Below, piece after piece: positions 7,170 through 15,625 of a stretch of 64,000 bases of DNA (positions are counted from its first letter, which is position 1; each line of letters opens with the position of its first letter). The notes under the pieces are model-generated. The model made no database searches. It saw only the letters and a program-made list of their open reading frames with translations, and was not told the origin of the DNA. The translations under genes and the position numbers were made by a program. The DNA is from JAFGSI01 sp041287425 (GTDB lineage: Bacteria; Chloroflexota; Anaerolineae; Anaerolineales; Villigracilaceae). The stretch spans positions 68,448 to 132,447 of the forward strand of contig JBEULG010000004.1 of NCBI GenBank assembly GCA_041287425.1. Reading direction: 5' to 3'.

Positions 7170-8192
7170 ATGCCCCCCCTGCCTCCCGCCCGCCTCCTCG
7201 CCATCGAGACCTCCTGCGACGAAACCGCCGCGGCAGTGCTCGAAAACGGCCGTCTCCTGATCGCCTCGACCGTCGCCTCGCAGATGGAGATTCACGCCCG
7301 CTTCGGCGGCGTCTTCCCCGAGGTGGCCTCGCGCCAGCACATCCTGGCCGCCGTGCCGGTCATCGAGGCGACCCTGAGCAAAGCCCGCCTGAGTCTGGCC
7401 GAAATTGACGCCATCGCGGCGACGCGCGGCCCCGGCCTGGCCGGCTCGCTGGTGGTCGGCCTGAACCTGGCCAAAGGATTGGCGCTGGGGCACGGCCTGC
7501 CACTCATCGGCGTCAATCACCTGGAAGGCCACATCTACTCGGCCTGGGTACACCATCCCGATGAGCCGCCGCCGCCTGAACCGCAGTTCCCGCTCGTCGC
7601 CCTGCTCGTCTCCGGCGGGCACACCGAAATCAACCTGATGGAGAATCATCTCCGTTACCGCCGCCTGGGCGCCACCCTCGACGACGCCGCCGGCGAAGCG
7701 TTCGATAAAGTCGCCCGCCTGCTCGGCCTGCCCTACCCCGGCGGTCCCTCGATCCAGCAGGCTGCCGAGGCGGGTGACCCGACCGCCTTCAAGTTCCCGC
7801 GCGCCTGGCTGGAGGACAGTTACGACTTCTCCTTCAGCGGGCTGAAAACCGCCGTCCTGCACGCCGCGCAGAAATTCGAGGGCCGTCTTCTGCCCGTCGC
7901 CGATATGGCCGCTTCCTTCCAAGCCGCCGTCGTGGACGTCCTGTTCCAAAAAACGATGAAAGCCGCCCGCCAGTTCGGGGCCAGGGAAATTCTGGTCGTC
8001 GGCGGCGTTTCGGCCAATCAGGCGCTGCGGCAGGCTTTCCGGCGCCAGAACGAATTCCCGGTCCACATTCCGCCGCTTTCCCTGTGCACCGACAACGCCG
8101 CCATGGTCGCCGCCGCCGGCTACTACCGCTTTGCCCTCGGTCATCTCGACGACCTCTCCATTGACGTCCTGCCCACCTGGCCGCTCTCCTGA
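7170..8192 (+). CDS. tsaD: tRNA N6-adenosine threonylcarbamoyltransferase
   Basis: Transfers threonylcarbamoyl from TC-AMP to A37 of ANN-reading tRNAs, working with TsaB and TsaE. The 340 residues match the family length. Motifs are AIETSCDETAAAV at the N-terminus, the iron/zinc ligand motif NHLEGHIYSAW (His 116, His 120), LLVSGGHTEI, and VGGVSANQALR near the C-terminus. It is the last gene of the membrane protein-selA-M24 run, 48 bases after the M24 gene. The spacer is a heptamer repeat and shows no Shine-Dalgarno site, so translation may depend on readthrough from upstream. Confidence 0.95.
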   Translation: MPPLPPARLLAIETSCDETAAAVLENGRLLIASTVASQMEIHARFGGVFPEVASRQHILAAVPVIEATLSKARLSLAEIDAIAATRGPGLAGSLVVGLNLAKGLALGHGLPLIGVNHLEGHIYSAWVHHPDEPPPPEPQFPLVALLVSGGHTEINLMENHLRYRRLGATLDDAAGEAFDKVARLLGLPYPGGPSIQQAAEAGDPTAFKFPRAWLEDSYDFSFSGLKTAVLHAAQKFEGRLLPVADMAASFQAAVVDVLFQKTMKAARQFGAREILVVGGVSANQALRQAFRRQNEFPVHIPPLSLCTDNAAMVAAAGYYRFALGHLDDLSIDVLPTWPLS

Positions 8193-8382
8193 AGCCGCCT
8201 CTGCCAAAAGGGAGGCAAGCCCGGCTCCTTCCGAACCTGCCCGCAACCTGGGGGAACCCCCGCCCCAATCGCCGCCGCCCAAGAAAACCCGAATCGTTCG
8301 TGCAATTCAATGTTATGCGAATTTCGTAAAATTTACGTCACTTCATAGTAAAATCAGGACATTCTTTATCAGGATAATCTTC
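8193..8382. other. intergenic region and promoter of the metalloprotease gene
   Basis: The first ~100 bases are GC-rich with a weak GCCTC/GAGGC hairpin and no T-run. The last ~90 bases turn strongly AT-rich (TTCGTAAAATTTACG, TAGTAAAAT, AGGATAATC), which is the likely promoter of the gene at 8383. I could not fix a single -35/-10 pair. Confidence 0.4.
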
Positions 8383-10392
8383 ATGAAAAAATCCTCCTCG
8401 ACCGTCCCCATCCTCATTGGCCTCCTGCTGGCTCTGTGTTGCTGTTCGATTCTGGCAACGGCCGGCCTCTTCTATGCCTTCTATCAACTCGGCAGCGAAA
8501 TGGCCACGGCGGCTCCTCCGATCCCCAGCACAGACCCCTTCGGCCCTACCCCCACCCCCTTCGAGATGACCCGCCTCCCCCCAGAACAGGTCTCCGCAGA
8601 GACCCTGCGCCTTCTTCAGAGCATCATCGTCCCCCTCAACGACCCCTACCAAATTGCCTGTCGGCTGCAAAATATTTGTGACGTCCCCACCAGCCTCGAC
8701 CCGCCCGCCGTCCCGCTGGCGGTCGGCGCCCGCCAGACCTTCTGGGTCAGCAACAACGACACCGACGCCACTTTCCAGGTCCAGGCCACCCTGCGTTACA
8801 TCACCCCCCACGCCTACTTCTGGGCCGAGGACGGCGTCAACGTCAACGAGGACGCCATGCGTCGCCTGATGGACACCTTCGAGGCCCAAATTTATCCGAC
8901 CAACCGCGAATTCTTCGGCTCCGAATGGACTCCCGGCGTGGACGGCGACCCGCACATCTACATCCTCTACGTCAACAACATCGGCTTCAGCGTCGCCGGT
9001 TACTATTCGACCTCCGACGAATACCATCCGCTCGTCCAGCAATATTCCAACACCCATGAGATGTTCTATCTCAACGCCTCGCAGAGCCTGAGCAGCGACT
9101 ACACCTACAGCGTCCTGGCCCACGAATTCCAGCACATGATTCACTGGAATCAGGACGGAAACGAAGGCTCATTCATTGAGGAAGGCTTCGCCGAACTGGC
9201 TGTGTTCCTCAACGGCTACAACACGGGCGGCTTCGACTTGTACTACGCCAACGACCCCGACCTGCCCCTCACCGATTGGCTCTCCGACCCCGGCTCCAAC
9301 ACCGCTCATTACGGGGCGAACTTTCTCTTTGCAGTCTATTTCCTCGACCGCTTCGGCGAGGAAATCACCCGCGCCGTCGTCCAGGAGCAGGCCAACGGCC
9401 TGGACAGTATCGACGCCGTGCTGACAGCCCACCAGGTGCGCGACCCCCTCACCGGCGAGGTCATCAGCGCGGACGATTTCTTCATGGACTTCGTCCTCGC
9501 CAACTTCCTGCACGATCCGTCCGTCGCCGATGGGCGCTACGCCTACCGCAACTACACCGGCGCCCCCCAGACCTTCGAGACCGAGTTCGTGCGCACCTGC
9601 CCCTCCCCGCTCGCCAGCCGGCGAGTCAACCAGTATGGCGTCGACTATATCGGCATCACCTGCGCCGGCGAGTACACCCTCTACTTCGCCGGCAGCACAT
9701 CGGTCTCTCTGCTGCCTGCCGACCCTCATTCCGGCAACTATGCCTTCTGGTCGAACAAGGGCGACAAATCGAACATGACTCTGACCCGCCGTTTCGACCT
9801 GCGCGGCGTCAGCGGCCCGGTCACGATGACTTACTGGACCTGGTACGACATCGAGGAGAACTGGGATTACGCCTACGTGGAAGCCTCCACCGACGGCGAA
9901 CATTGGGACATTCTGATTACCCCCTCCGGAACGAGCGAAAACCCGATGGGCAATTCCTTCGGCTGGGGATACACCGGCAGCAGCACAGGCTGGATTCAGG
10001 AATCGGTGGACCTCTCGGCCTATGCTGGCCAGGTCGTTTTCATCCGCTTCGAGTACATCACCGACGCGGCCGTCAACGGCGAAGGCTTGCTCCTCGACGA
10101 CATCGAAATCCCGGCCATCGGCTACCGCGAGGACTTCGAGGCCGGCGACGGCGGCTGGGAGAGCGCCGGCTTCGCCCGCGTCGAAAACATCCTGCCGCAG
10201 ACCTTCCGCCTGGCGCTCATCACCCGCAGCGCGAGCGGGACGACGGTTCAGTTCATCCCCGTCCAGGCCGATCAGACCGCCGTCATCCCCATTGCGGTGG
10301 GGCAAGATGGGGTGAACGAGGTCGTGCTGGTCGTCGGCGCTACGACCCGCTTCACGCGCCAGCCGGCAGCCTACCAGTTCGAGATTCGCTGA
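8383..10392 (+). CDS. membrane-anchored HEXXH zinc metalloprotease, immune-inhibitor-A-like
   Basis: 669 residues. An N-terminal hydrophobic segment (PILIGLLLALCCCSILATAGLF) is either a signal anchor or an export signal, followed by a Pro/Thr linker, so the rest is outside the cell. The catalytic motif is HEFQHMIHW (His 247, Glu 248, His 251) with EEGFAEL about 15 residues later as the third zinc ligand. The C-terminal part (~450-600) resembles the beta-sandwich domain of M6 immune inhibitor A proteases (SNKGDKSNMTLTRRFDL, WIQESVDLSAYAGQVVFIRFEY). It is likely an extracellular peptidase; substrate unknown. The start is ATG 8383. The longer open frame upstream overlaps tsaD and has no support. 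Confidence 0.82.
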   Translation: MKKSSSTVPILIGLLLALCCCSILATAGLFYAFYQLGSEMATAAPPIPSTDPFGPTPTPFEMTRLPPEQVSAETLRLLQSIIVPLNDPYQIACRLQNICDVPTSLDPPAVPLAVGARQTFWVSNNDTDATFQVQATLRYITPHAYFWAEDGVNVNEDAMRRLMDTFEAQIYPTNREFFGSEWTPGVDGDPHIYILYVNNIGFSVAGYYSTSDEYHPLVQQYSNTHEMFYLNASQSLSSDYTYSVLAHEFQHMIHWNQDGNEGSFIEEGFAELAVFLNGYNTGGFDLYYANDPDLPLTDWLSDPGSNTAHYGANFLFAVYFLDRFGEEITRAVVQEQANGLDSIDAVLTAHQVRDPLTGEVISADDFFMDFVLANFLHDPSVADGRYAYRNYTGAPQTFETEFVRTCPSPLASRRVNQYGVDYIGITCAGEYTLYFAGSTSVSLLPADPHSGNYAFWSNKGDKSNMTLTRRFDLRGVSGPVTMTYWTWYDIEENWDYAYVEASTDGEHWDILITPSGTSENPMGNSFGWGYTGSSTGWIQESVDLSAYAGQVVFIRFEYITDAAVNGEGLLLDDIEIPAIGYREDFEAGDGGWESAGFARVENILPQTFRLALITRSASGTTVQFIPVQADQTAVIPIAVGQDGVNEVVLVVGATTRFTRQPAAYQFEIR

Positions 10393-10415
10393 CCTGTCTT
10401 TGAGAGGAAACCGAT

Positions 10416-10739
10416 ATGACCTCTGTCCCCCCATCCGAAATCCTCGACCTGGCCGCTCTGGCCGAATACCAGCCGGGCGCCATCGTCTCGCGCCAGCTCA
10501 CCAAAAGCGAGGCCGGCAACGTGACCCTCTTCGCCTTCGACGCCGGCCAGGAATTGAGCGAACACACCGCCCCTTTCGACGCGCTGGTTCACCTGCTGGA
10601 TGGCGAAGCCGAAATCAAGATTGGCGACAGACCCTTCCTGCTCAGCGCCGGCCAGGCCATCCTCATGCCGGCCAACGTCCCGCACGCCGTGCGGGCCGTC
10701 ACCCGCTTCAAGATGCTCTTGACGATAATCAAAGCCTAG
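10416..10739 (+). CDS. cupin-domain protein
   Basis: 107 residues forming a single cupin barrel. Motif 1 is SEHTAPFDALVHLLDGEAEI and motif 2 is SAGQAILMPANVPHAVRAV. The metal ligands are partly present: His in SEHTAP and His in VPHAV. Small cupins of this kind bind a metal or sugar or act as sensors; no activity can be assigned. GAGAGG lies upstream at good distance. It follows the metalloprotease on the same strand by 23 bases and may be cotranscribed. Confidence 0.85.
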   Translation: MTSVPPSEILDLAALAEYQPGAIVSRQLTKSEAGNVTLFAFDAGQELSEHTAPFDALVHLLDGEAEIKIGDRPFLLSAGQAILMPANVPHAVRAVTRFKMLLTIIKA

Positions 10740-10787
10740 CGCCTTTTCGGGCGGCCAAGCAGTCTGGCTTCTTTCTGCTTGACTCAC

Positions 10788-11681
10788 CTACAGCGGCTGG
10801 CGGAAATCGTAGATGCCCTCCCGCACGCTCCAGGCGCGCTGACAGGCCGGGCAGACCAGCCGCTCCTGCTCTTCGGCCAACGGAGTGTGGCCGCACTCCG
10901 GGCATTGGAAGAACACCCCCGGCGGCGCCTCCGCCCCCCCGACTGCCGCCGCCCGCACGAAGACGCTGGGCGTCAACTGGAACAGGCCGCCGGTCGGCTG
11001 CAAGAGGCCATCCAGTCCGGCCAGCAGACGGGCCGGGACGAGACGTTTGAGCAGCCCGATGCGGAAATGGGAAACCGTCCGCACCCGCTGAACCTCGAAG
11101 CCGATTTCCTCCAGCCAGGCGCGCACCGCCCGCGGATGGAAGTCGAAGTTGAGCGGGGCGAATTCGACCGGTTCGAGCGTGAACGGGCTCCAGGTCTGGC
11201 GGCGCAGCAGATAGCGCAGGACGGCCTTCAGGTTGCGCTTGCTGGCAAATTCCAGGATGAAAATCCCGCCCGGCCGCAGCACGCCGCGCACTTGCCGCAG
11301 CGCAGCCGGAGCGTCGGCCATGTGATGTAGGACGCGAATCATGGTCGCGGCGTCGAACAGCCCGGCCGCAAACGGCAGACGATAGACATCCGCCGCTACA
11401 TAGAGATAACGCTCGCTGCGGCCCAGCCGCTGCTGCGCCTGCTCCAACTGGGTGCGCGAGTAATCGAGCAGGACGACCCGCTCGAAGCCGGCGTAACGGG
11501 GCGTGTTGCGCCCCGCGCCAGCCCCCACCTCGAGCAGCAACCGACCGCCGGGAGGCAGCAAATGCCGCAAGGCAATCGCCTCGCAGCGGTCCTCGTACTC
11601 ACGGCCGCCTTTTTCCCAGAAGGAAGTTTGATAATCGGAACCTTCGTAATCGCAGACGGGGGGACGGATGGTTGCGTTCAT
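10788..11681 (-). CDS. SAM-dependent methyltransferase with C-terminal zinc ribbon
   Basis: Class I methyltransferase of 297 residues with motif I LLLEVGAGAGRN, an acidic post-I region (VVLLDYSR) and the IRVLHHMADAPAALRQVRGVLRPGG segment typical of UbiE/Methyltransf_11. The last ~45 residues form a separate zinc ribbon (CPECGHTPL..LVCPACQRAW) like a Trm112 module, ending in REGIYDF. Its ATG overlaps the stop of ugd (ATGA), so it is translationally coupled and may modify a polysaccharide or lipid precursor made from UDP-glucuronate. That role is inference. Confidence 0.82.
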   Translation of the reverse strand: MNATIRPPVCDYEGSDYQTSFWEKGGREYEDRCEAIALRHLLPPGGRLLLEVGAGAGRNTPRYAGFERVVLLDYSRTQLEQAQQRLGRSERYLYVAADVYRLPFAAGLFDAATMIRVLHHMADAPAALRQVRGVLRPGGIFILEFASKRNLKAVLRYLLRRQTWSPFTLEPVEFAPLNFDFHPRAVRAWLEEIGFEVQRVRTVSHFRIGLLKRLVPARLLAGLDGLLQPTGGLFQLTPSVFVRAAAVGGAEAPPGVFFQCPECGHTPLAEEQERLVCPACQRAWSVREGIYDFRQPL

Positions 11682-12988
11682 TCCTTTGCCTCGTAGCCGC
11701 GCCCGACGCCCTGGTAGGTAAAGCCCAGTTTACGCATCTCGGCCGGGTCATAGACGTTGCGCCCATCGAAGATGACCGGCGTGCGCATCTGTTTTTTGAG
11801 TTTCTTCAAATCGAGTTGCTTGAACTCGTTCCACTCGGTCACCACCACCAGCGCGTCGCAGCCTTTGGCCATGGCATAGGGATCGTCGAACATGTCCACT
11901 GCCGGCAGGAGGGCGCGGGCGTTCTCCATCGCCACCGGGTCGTAGGCGCGCAGGCGCGCCCCACCCGCAATCAGCCCTTGGGCGATGTCAACGGAGGGCG
12001 CCTCGCGCATGTCATCGGTGTTGGGCTTGAAAGCCAGCCCCAGCAGCCCAATGACCTTGCCGCTCAGCGCGCCCAACATGGCTTCCACCTTGCGGACTGC
12101 CATCCGGCGGCGCTCATAATTGGTGGTCATGACCGTCTTCAGAATGGAAGGCGGCACACCTTTCTCCTCCGCCATGTAGGCCAGCGCCTTGACATCCTTG
12201 GGAAAGCACGAACCGCCCCATCCCAGCCCGGCCTCCAGCATGGCCGGGCCGATGCGTTTGTCGTAGCCCATTCCCCTGGCCACCTCGCGCACATCCGCGC
12301 CGAGTGCCTCGCAAATATCGGCAATCTCGTTAATGAAGGAAATCTTGGTCGCCAGGAAAGCGTTGGAGGCGTATTTGATCATCTCTGCCGTGCGCAGGTC
12401 GGTGATGAGAATCGGAGCGTTGAGCGGCAGATGCAATTGCGCCACTTTTTCGGCCGCCTGTCGGTCCAACGAACCCAGCACGGTGCGATGGGGGTTCATG
12501 AAATCGGCGATGGCCGTCCCCTCGCGCAGGAATTCGGGGCAGGAGACGACCGAAAACGGCAGCGGACGCGGCTGGGCAGAGCGCACGATATCGGCCACCC
12601 AGTCGCCGGTCCCGACCGGGACGGTGGATTTGTTGACGATAATGAGCGGGCCGGTCATGTTCTCGGCGATGCTGCGGGCCGCCGCCGCCACATATTGCAT
12701 ATCCGCCTCGCCGTTGACGCCCGAGGGGGTGCCGACGGCGATGAACACATAGCCCGTCCCCTTGAGCGCCTCGGCGTAGGAGGTGGTAAAGGACAATCGC
12801 CCGGCCCGCACGTTGCGCTCGACCAGTTCTTTCAGCCCCGGCTCATAGATGGGCATGATGCCCTGTTTCAAACCCTCGATGCGTTTCTCGTTGACATCCA
12901 GCGCAAGGACGCGGTTGCCCAAATCGGCAAAACAGGCGCCGGTGACCAGGCCGACGTAACCGACACCGATGACGCAGATTTGTTCCAT
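11678..12988 (-). CDS. ugd: UDP-glucose 6-dehydrogenase
   Basis: Oxidises UDP-glucose to UDP-glucuronate with two NAD+, supplying precursors for surface polysaccharides. 436 residues: N-terminal Rossmann motif ICVIGVGYVGLVTG, central domain with the catalytic cysteine in GWGGSCFPKDVKAL, and C-terminal domain with GLAFKPNTDDMREAPS. All key residues are present. ATG 12988 is the start, because the GxGxxG motif must lie near the N-terminus and GGGAG lies 5 bases upstream. The gene is followed without a gap by a methyltransferase gene. Confidence 0.95.
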   Translation of the reverse strand: MEQICVIGVGYVGLVTGACFADLGNRVLALDVNEKRIEGLKQGIMPIYEPGLKELVERNVRAGRLSFTTSYAEALKGTGYVFIAVGTPSGVNGEADMQYVAAAARSIAENMTGPLIIVNKSTVPVGTGDWVADIVRSAQPRPLPFSVVSCPEFLREGTAIADFMNPHRTVLGSLDRQAAEKVAQLHLPLNAPILITDLRTAEMIKYASNAFLATKISFINEIADICEALGADVREVARGMGYDKRIGPAMLEAGLGWGGSCFPKDVKALAYMAEEKGVPPSILKTVMTTNYERRRMAVRKVEAMLGALSGKVIGLLGLAFKPNTDDMREAPSVDIAQGLIAGGARLRAYDPVAMENARALLPAVDMFDDPYAMAKGCDALVVVTEWNEFKQLDLKKLKKQMRTPVIFDGRNVYDPAEMRKLGFTYQGVGRGYEAKE

Positions 12989-13028
12989 GAAAACTCCCAA
13001 ACAGCAAAGTGAGATACTGACAGGCTGT

Positions 13029-13034
13029 AATATA
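13029..13034 (-). promoter_or_regulatory. possible -10 box for ugd
   Basis: TATATT on the minus strand, about 40 bases before the ugd ATG. No good -35 was found. Confidence 0.35.
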
Positions 13035-13098
13035 CCAGAAAACGAGCATTTCATGATTCCCTGCCAGAACTTGCCGCCAGCACAAGGGCAACTTCGTG

Positions 13099-13104
13099 TA
13101 CAAT
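13099..13104 (+). promoter_or_regulatory. possible -10 box for the deoxynucleoside kinase gene
   Basis: TACAAT lies 24 bases before the ATG at 13129, upstream of a strong AGGAGGTG ribosome site. The -35 is weak. Confidence 0.4.
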
Positions 13105-13128
13105 TGTCAATTAAGGAAGGAGGTGCAC

Positions 13129-13773
13129 ATGTCCAAGCGGCTGGTGGTCGTGGCAGGCAACATCGGGGCGGGCAAGACCTCGCTCACCGAGCGCATCGGG
13201 GCGCGGCTGGGGTGGCGCACCGACTACGAGTCGGTGGCCGATAATCCCTATTTGCCCGATTTCTATGCCGACATGCGCAGTTGGTCCTTCCATTTGCAAA
13301 TCTATTTCCTCGGCCATCGCGCCGAACAGTACCTGCGGGCGGCCGCCGACCCGCGTTCGGCCATCCTCGACCGCAGCATCTACGAGGACGCATTCATCTT
13401 CGCCCGCGCCCTGCATCACATGGGCAACCTGGCCGAGCGCGACTACCTGGCTTACCGCAAATTGTTCGACCTGGTGGTGGGCAACCTGCCGCCGCCCAAC
13501 CTGCTGGTTTACCTGCGCTGTCCGGTCGAAGTGCTGATGGAGCGCATCCGCCGCCGGGCGCGCAACATCGAGACCGGCATCTCGGCCGATTACCTCGCCC
13601 TGCTCGATACCTTCTACGACGAGTGGCTGCGCTCCTTCGACCTCTGCCCGGTGTTGACCATCCGCACCGACGACCTGGATTACGTCCACCAATCCGAGGC
13701 GCTGGACACCGTCGTGGAACGCATCCAGGCCAAACTGGGCGGCAAGGAAGAAATCGTCTTCGGGAGCGAGTGA
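13129..13773 (+). CDS. deoxynucleoside kinase (dGK/dAK type)
   Basis: Phosphorylates deoxynucleosides in the salvage pathway. 214 residues with the P-loop GNIGAGKTSL near the N-terminus, the substrate-site motif ILDRSIYEDAFIFA, a LID-like arginine-rich RIRRRAR segment and the conserved pattern of the dNK family (YLRCPVEVLMERI). Whether it prefers dG, dA or dC cannot be decided. The start is ATG 13129 with a near-perfect AGGAGGTG site 5 bases upstream. It leads a plus-strand run with the membrane protein and threonine synthase genes. Confidence 0.9.
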   Translation: MSKRLVVVAGNIGAGKTSLTERIGARLGWRTDYESVADNPYLPDFYADMRSWSFHLQIYFLGHRAEQYLRAAADPRSAILDRSIYEDAFIFARALHHMGNLAERDYLAYRKLFDLVVGNLPPPNLLVYLRCPVEVLMERIRRRARNIETGISADYLALLDTFYDEWLRSFDLCPVLTIRTDDLDYVHQSEALDTVVERIQAKLGGKEEIVFGSE

Positions 13774-13775
13774 AC

Positions 13776-14378
13776 ATGAACTGGCGCAAAGTCTTGTTTT
13801 GGAGCGCCGTCCTCCTGCTGTTAGGCTCCTTCATGGCTTACGGTTTGCGAATTAACCGGATGATTCTCCTGGCCCGCGACTGGCCATCGTACAGCGAGGC
13901 CGCCAAAAGTCAGGCCATCGACCTCTTCGGCCTCGACCGCCCGCTGGCCGTGCAACATGGGGTTTTTCTGGTTTTGTTCGTCGCCGGCATCCTGCTGGCC
14001 GCCGCCTACGGCATGTACGGTTTGTCCCGGCCGGCGGTCCAGCATTCCCTGCCCGTCAAAACCATTCTGGTTCTCTCACTGCTGACCAACGTTCTCACCG
14101 CCTTGCGCGCCCTCCTGCTGGCGCCCACGCCGGTGTTTTGGGTGGCGCCCTGGTGGTACATCTTGGGGCTGGCGACCCTGGGCCTGGCTGGCTTTATCTT
14201 TTCGCTGGCCATCTGGCAAGGGCGCAAGTGGGGCATGTATGGACTCGTCTGTTCGATGGGGCTGGCGGCCGTTTTCGAATTCCTGGGCGGAACGCCCTGG
14301 CTCAACGTCCTGTTCACCTTCTCGCTGGTCATCGTCCTGTGGCTCTTCCTGCGCCCGGTCTGGTGGCAGATGGAATGA
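13776..14378 (+). CDS. multi-pass membrane protein, function unknown
   Basis: 200 residues with about five or six hydrophobic segments (residues 7-23, 63-82, 94-112, 124-148, 153-172, 174-190) and a 38-residue loop after the first helix (RLNRMILLARDWPSYSEAAK-type, with charged residues). No known motif was recognised. It begins 3 bases after the kinase stop with a GGAG site inside the kinase end, so the two are cotranscribed. The link may be positional only. Confidence 0.75.
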   Translation: MNWRKVLFWSAVLLLLGSFMAYGLRINRMILLARDWPSYSEAAKSQAIDLFGLDRPLAVQHGVFLVLFVAGILLAAAYGMYGLSRPAVQHSLPVKTILVLSLLTNVLTALRALLLAPTPVFWVAPWWYILGLATLGLAGFIFSLAIWQGRKWGMYGLVCSMGLAAVFEFLGGTPWLNVLFTFSLVIVLWLFLRPVWWQME

Positions 14379-14386
14379 TTTGAGAT

Positions 14387-15553
14387 ATGAAATTTTCCTA
14401 TATCGAAGATGTCTCATGTTCTGCTTGTGGGAAATCCTATCCGGTCACGCAAGTCAATACCTATTGTCCCGATTGTCAGGCGCCGCTGCTGTCGAACTAT
14501 GACCTGGCGGCCGTGCGCCGCCACGTGGACAGAGACGAAATCCGTCGCCGGCGACGCGGCATGTGGCGCTGGCACGAACTGCTCCCCGTCCAGCACCCCG
14601 ACCATGTGGTCACTTTGGGCGAGGGCGATGCGCCTCTCCTGCCCCTTCCCAACCTGGGGCGGTATCTTGGTCTATCCCGCCTGTTTGTCAAAGATGAAAG
14701 CAGCAATCCCACCGGCAGTTTCAAGGCCCGCGGCTTGGCGGCGGCCGTCTCTAAGGCCAAGGAATTGGGGATTCGGAAAGTCATCATCCCCACGGCGGGG
14801 AACGCCGGCGGAGCGATGGCCGCCTACGCGGCCCGCGCCGGCCTGCGGGCGCATATTTTCATGCCCAAGGACACGCCGCACGCCAATATCGAGGAAAGCC
14901 GCATGGCCGGGGCAGAGGTCGTACTGATTGACGGCCTGATCAGCGAGGCGGCCGGCATGGCCGGCGAAAAAGCCCGTCAGGAAGGCTGGTTCGACCTCTC
15001 CACTTTCAAAGAACCCTACCGCGTCGAGGGTAAGAAAATCATGGGATACGAACTGGCCGAGGATTTCGGTTGGACTCTGCCGGATGTCATTCTCTACCCC
15101 ACCGGCGGCGGCACCGGCCTGGTCGGGATGTGGAAAGCCTTCGCCGAACTCGAGGCACTGGGTTGGCTCGAACAGACGAAGCGGCCGCGCATGGTTGCCG
15201 TCCAGGCCGAGGGCTGCGCGCCGATTGTCAAGGCCTTTCAGGAGCGCCAATCCTTCTGCGACTTCTGGCTGAATGCCCACACCATCGCTTCCGGGCTGCG
15301 TGTGCCCAAAAGTTTTGCCGACCATCTCATCCTGGCCGATATCTACGCCAGCGACGGTTTGGCTGTCGCCGTCAGCGACGAGGAGATTCTCAAGGCCCAG
15401 CGTCTGCTGGGACGAGAAGAGGGAATTTTCGCGGCGCCTGAGGGGGCTGCCACCCTGGCCGCCCTCGAGAAACTGATTGCCGTAAAATGGATAGATACCG
15501 CTGAACGGATCGTCCTCTTCAATACCGGTTCGGGTTTGAAATATCTTGCCTGA
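14387..15553 (+). CDS. thrC: threonine synthase with N-terminal zinc ribbon
   Basis: PLP enzyme that turns O-phosphohomoserine into threonine. 388 residues: an N-terminal four-cysteine ribbon (CSACGKSYP..YCPDCQAPL), then a fold-type II core with the PLP lysine in NPTGSFKARG, the phosphate-binding PTAGNAGGAM loop, and YPTGGGTGLVGMW, where the glycine-rich loop holds the cofactor phosphate. The zinc-ribbon class is common in archaea and deep-branching bacteria. It starts 8 bases after the upstream gene and is followed by a strong terminator. Confidence 0.92.
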   Translation: MKFSYIEDVSCSACGKSYPVTQVNTYCPDCQAPLLSNYDLAAVRRHVDRDEIRRRRRGMWRWHELLPVQHPDHVVTLGEGDAPLLPLPNLGRYLGLSRLFVKDESSNPTGSFKARGLAAAVSKAKELGIRKVIIPTAGNAGGAMAAYAARAGLRAHIFMPKDTPHANIEESRMAGAEVVLIDGLISEAAGMAGEKARQEGWFDLSTFKEPYRVEGKKIMGYELAEDFGWTLPDVILYPTGGGTGLVGMWKAFAELEALGWLEQTKRPRMVAVQAEGCAPIVKAFQERQSFCDFWLNAHTIASGLRVPKSFADHLILADIYASDGLAVAVSDEEILKAQRLLGREEGIFAAPEGAATLAALEKLIAVKWIDTAERIVLFNTGSGLKYLA

Positions 15554-15573
15554 AAAAACCCGCGAAACCAGAA

Positions 15574-15611
15574 ACGACCAGGCCGCCCGCCGACAGCCTG
15601 GTCGTCTTTTT
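15574..15611 (+). terminator. rho-independent terminator after threonine synthase
   Basis: A perfect 10-bp stem ACGACCAGGC / GCCTGGTCGT (15574-15583 with 15595-15604), a 11-base loop, and then CTTTTTG. It lies between convergent genes, with rpoD ending at 15626, and an A/T-rich flank on the other side may let it work in both directions. Confidence 0.9.
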
Positions 15612-15625
15612 GCATCTCGGGCATC

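Noticed and set aside
5487..8282. Open reading frame of 931 codons antisense to selA, M24 peptidase and tsaD
   Set aside because: Same effect as above: it crosses three real genes with all their catalytic motifs on the plus strand.
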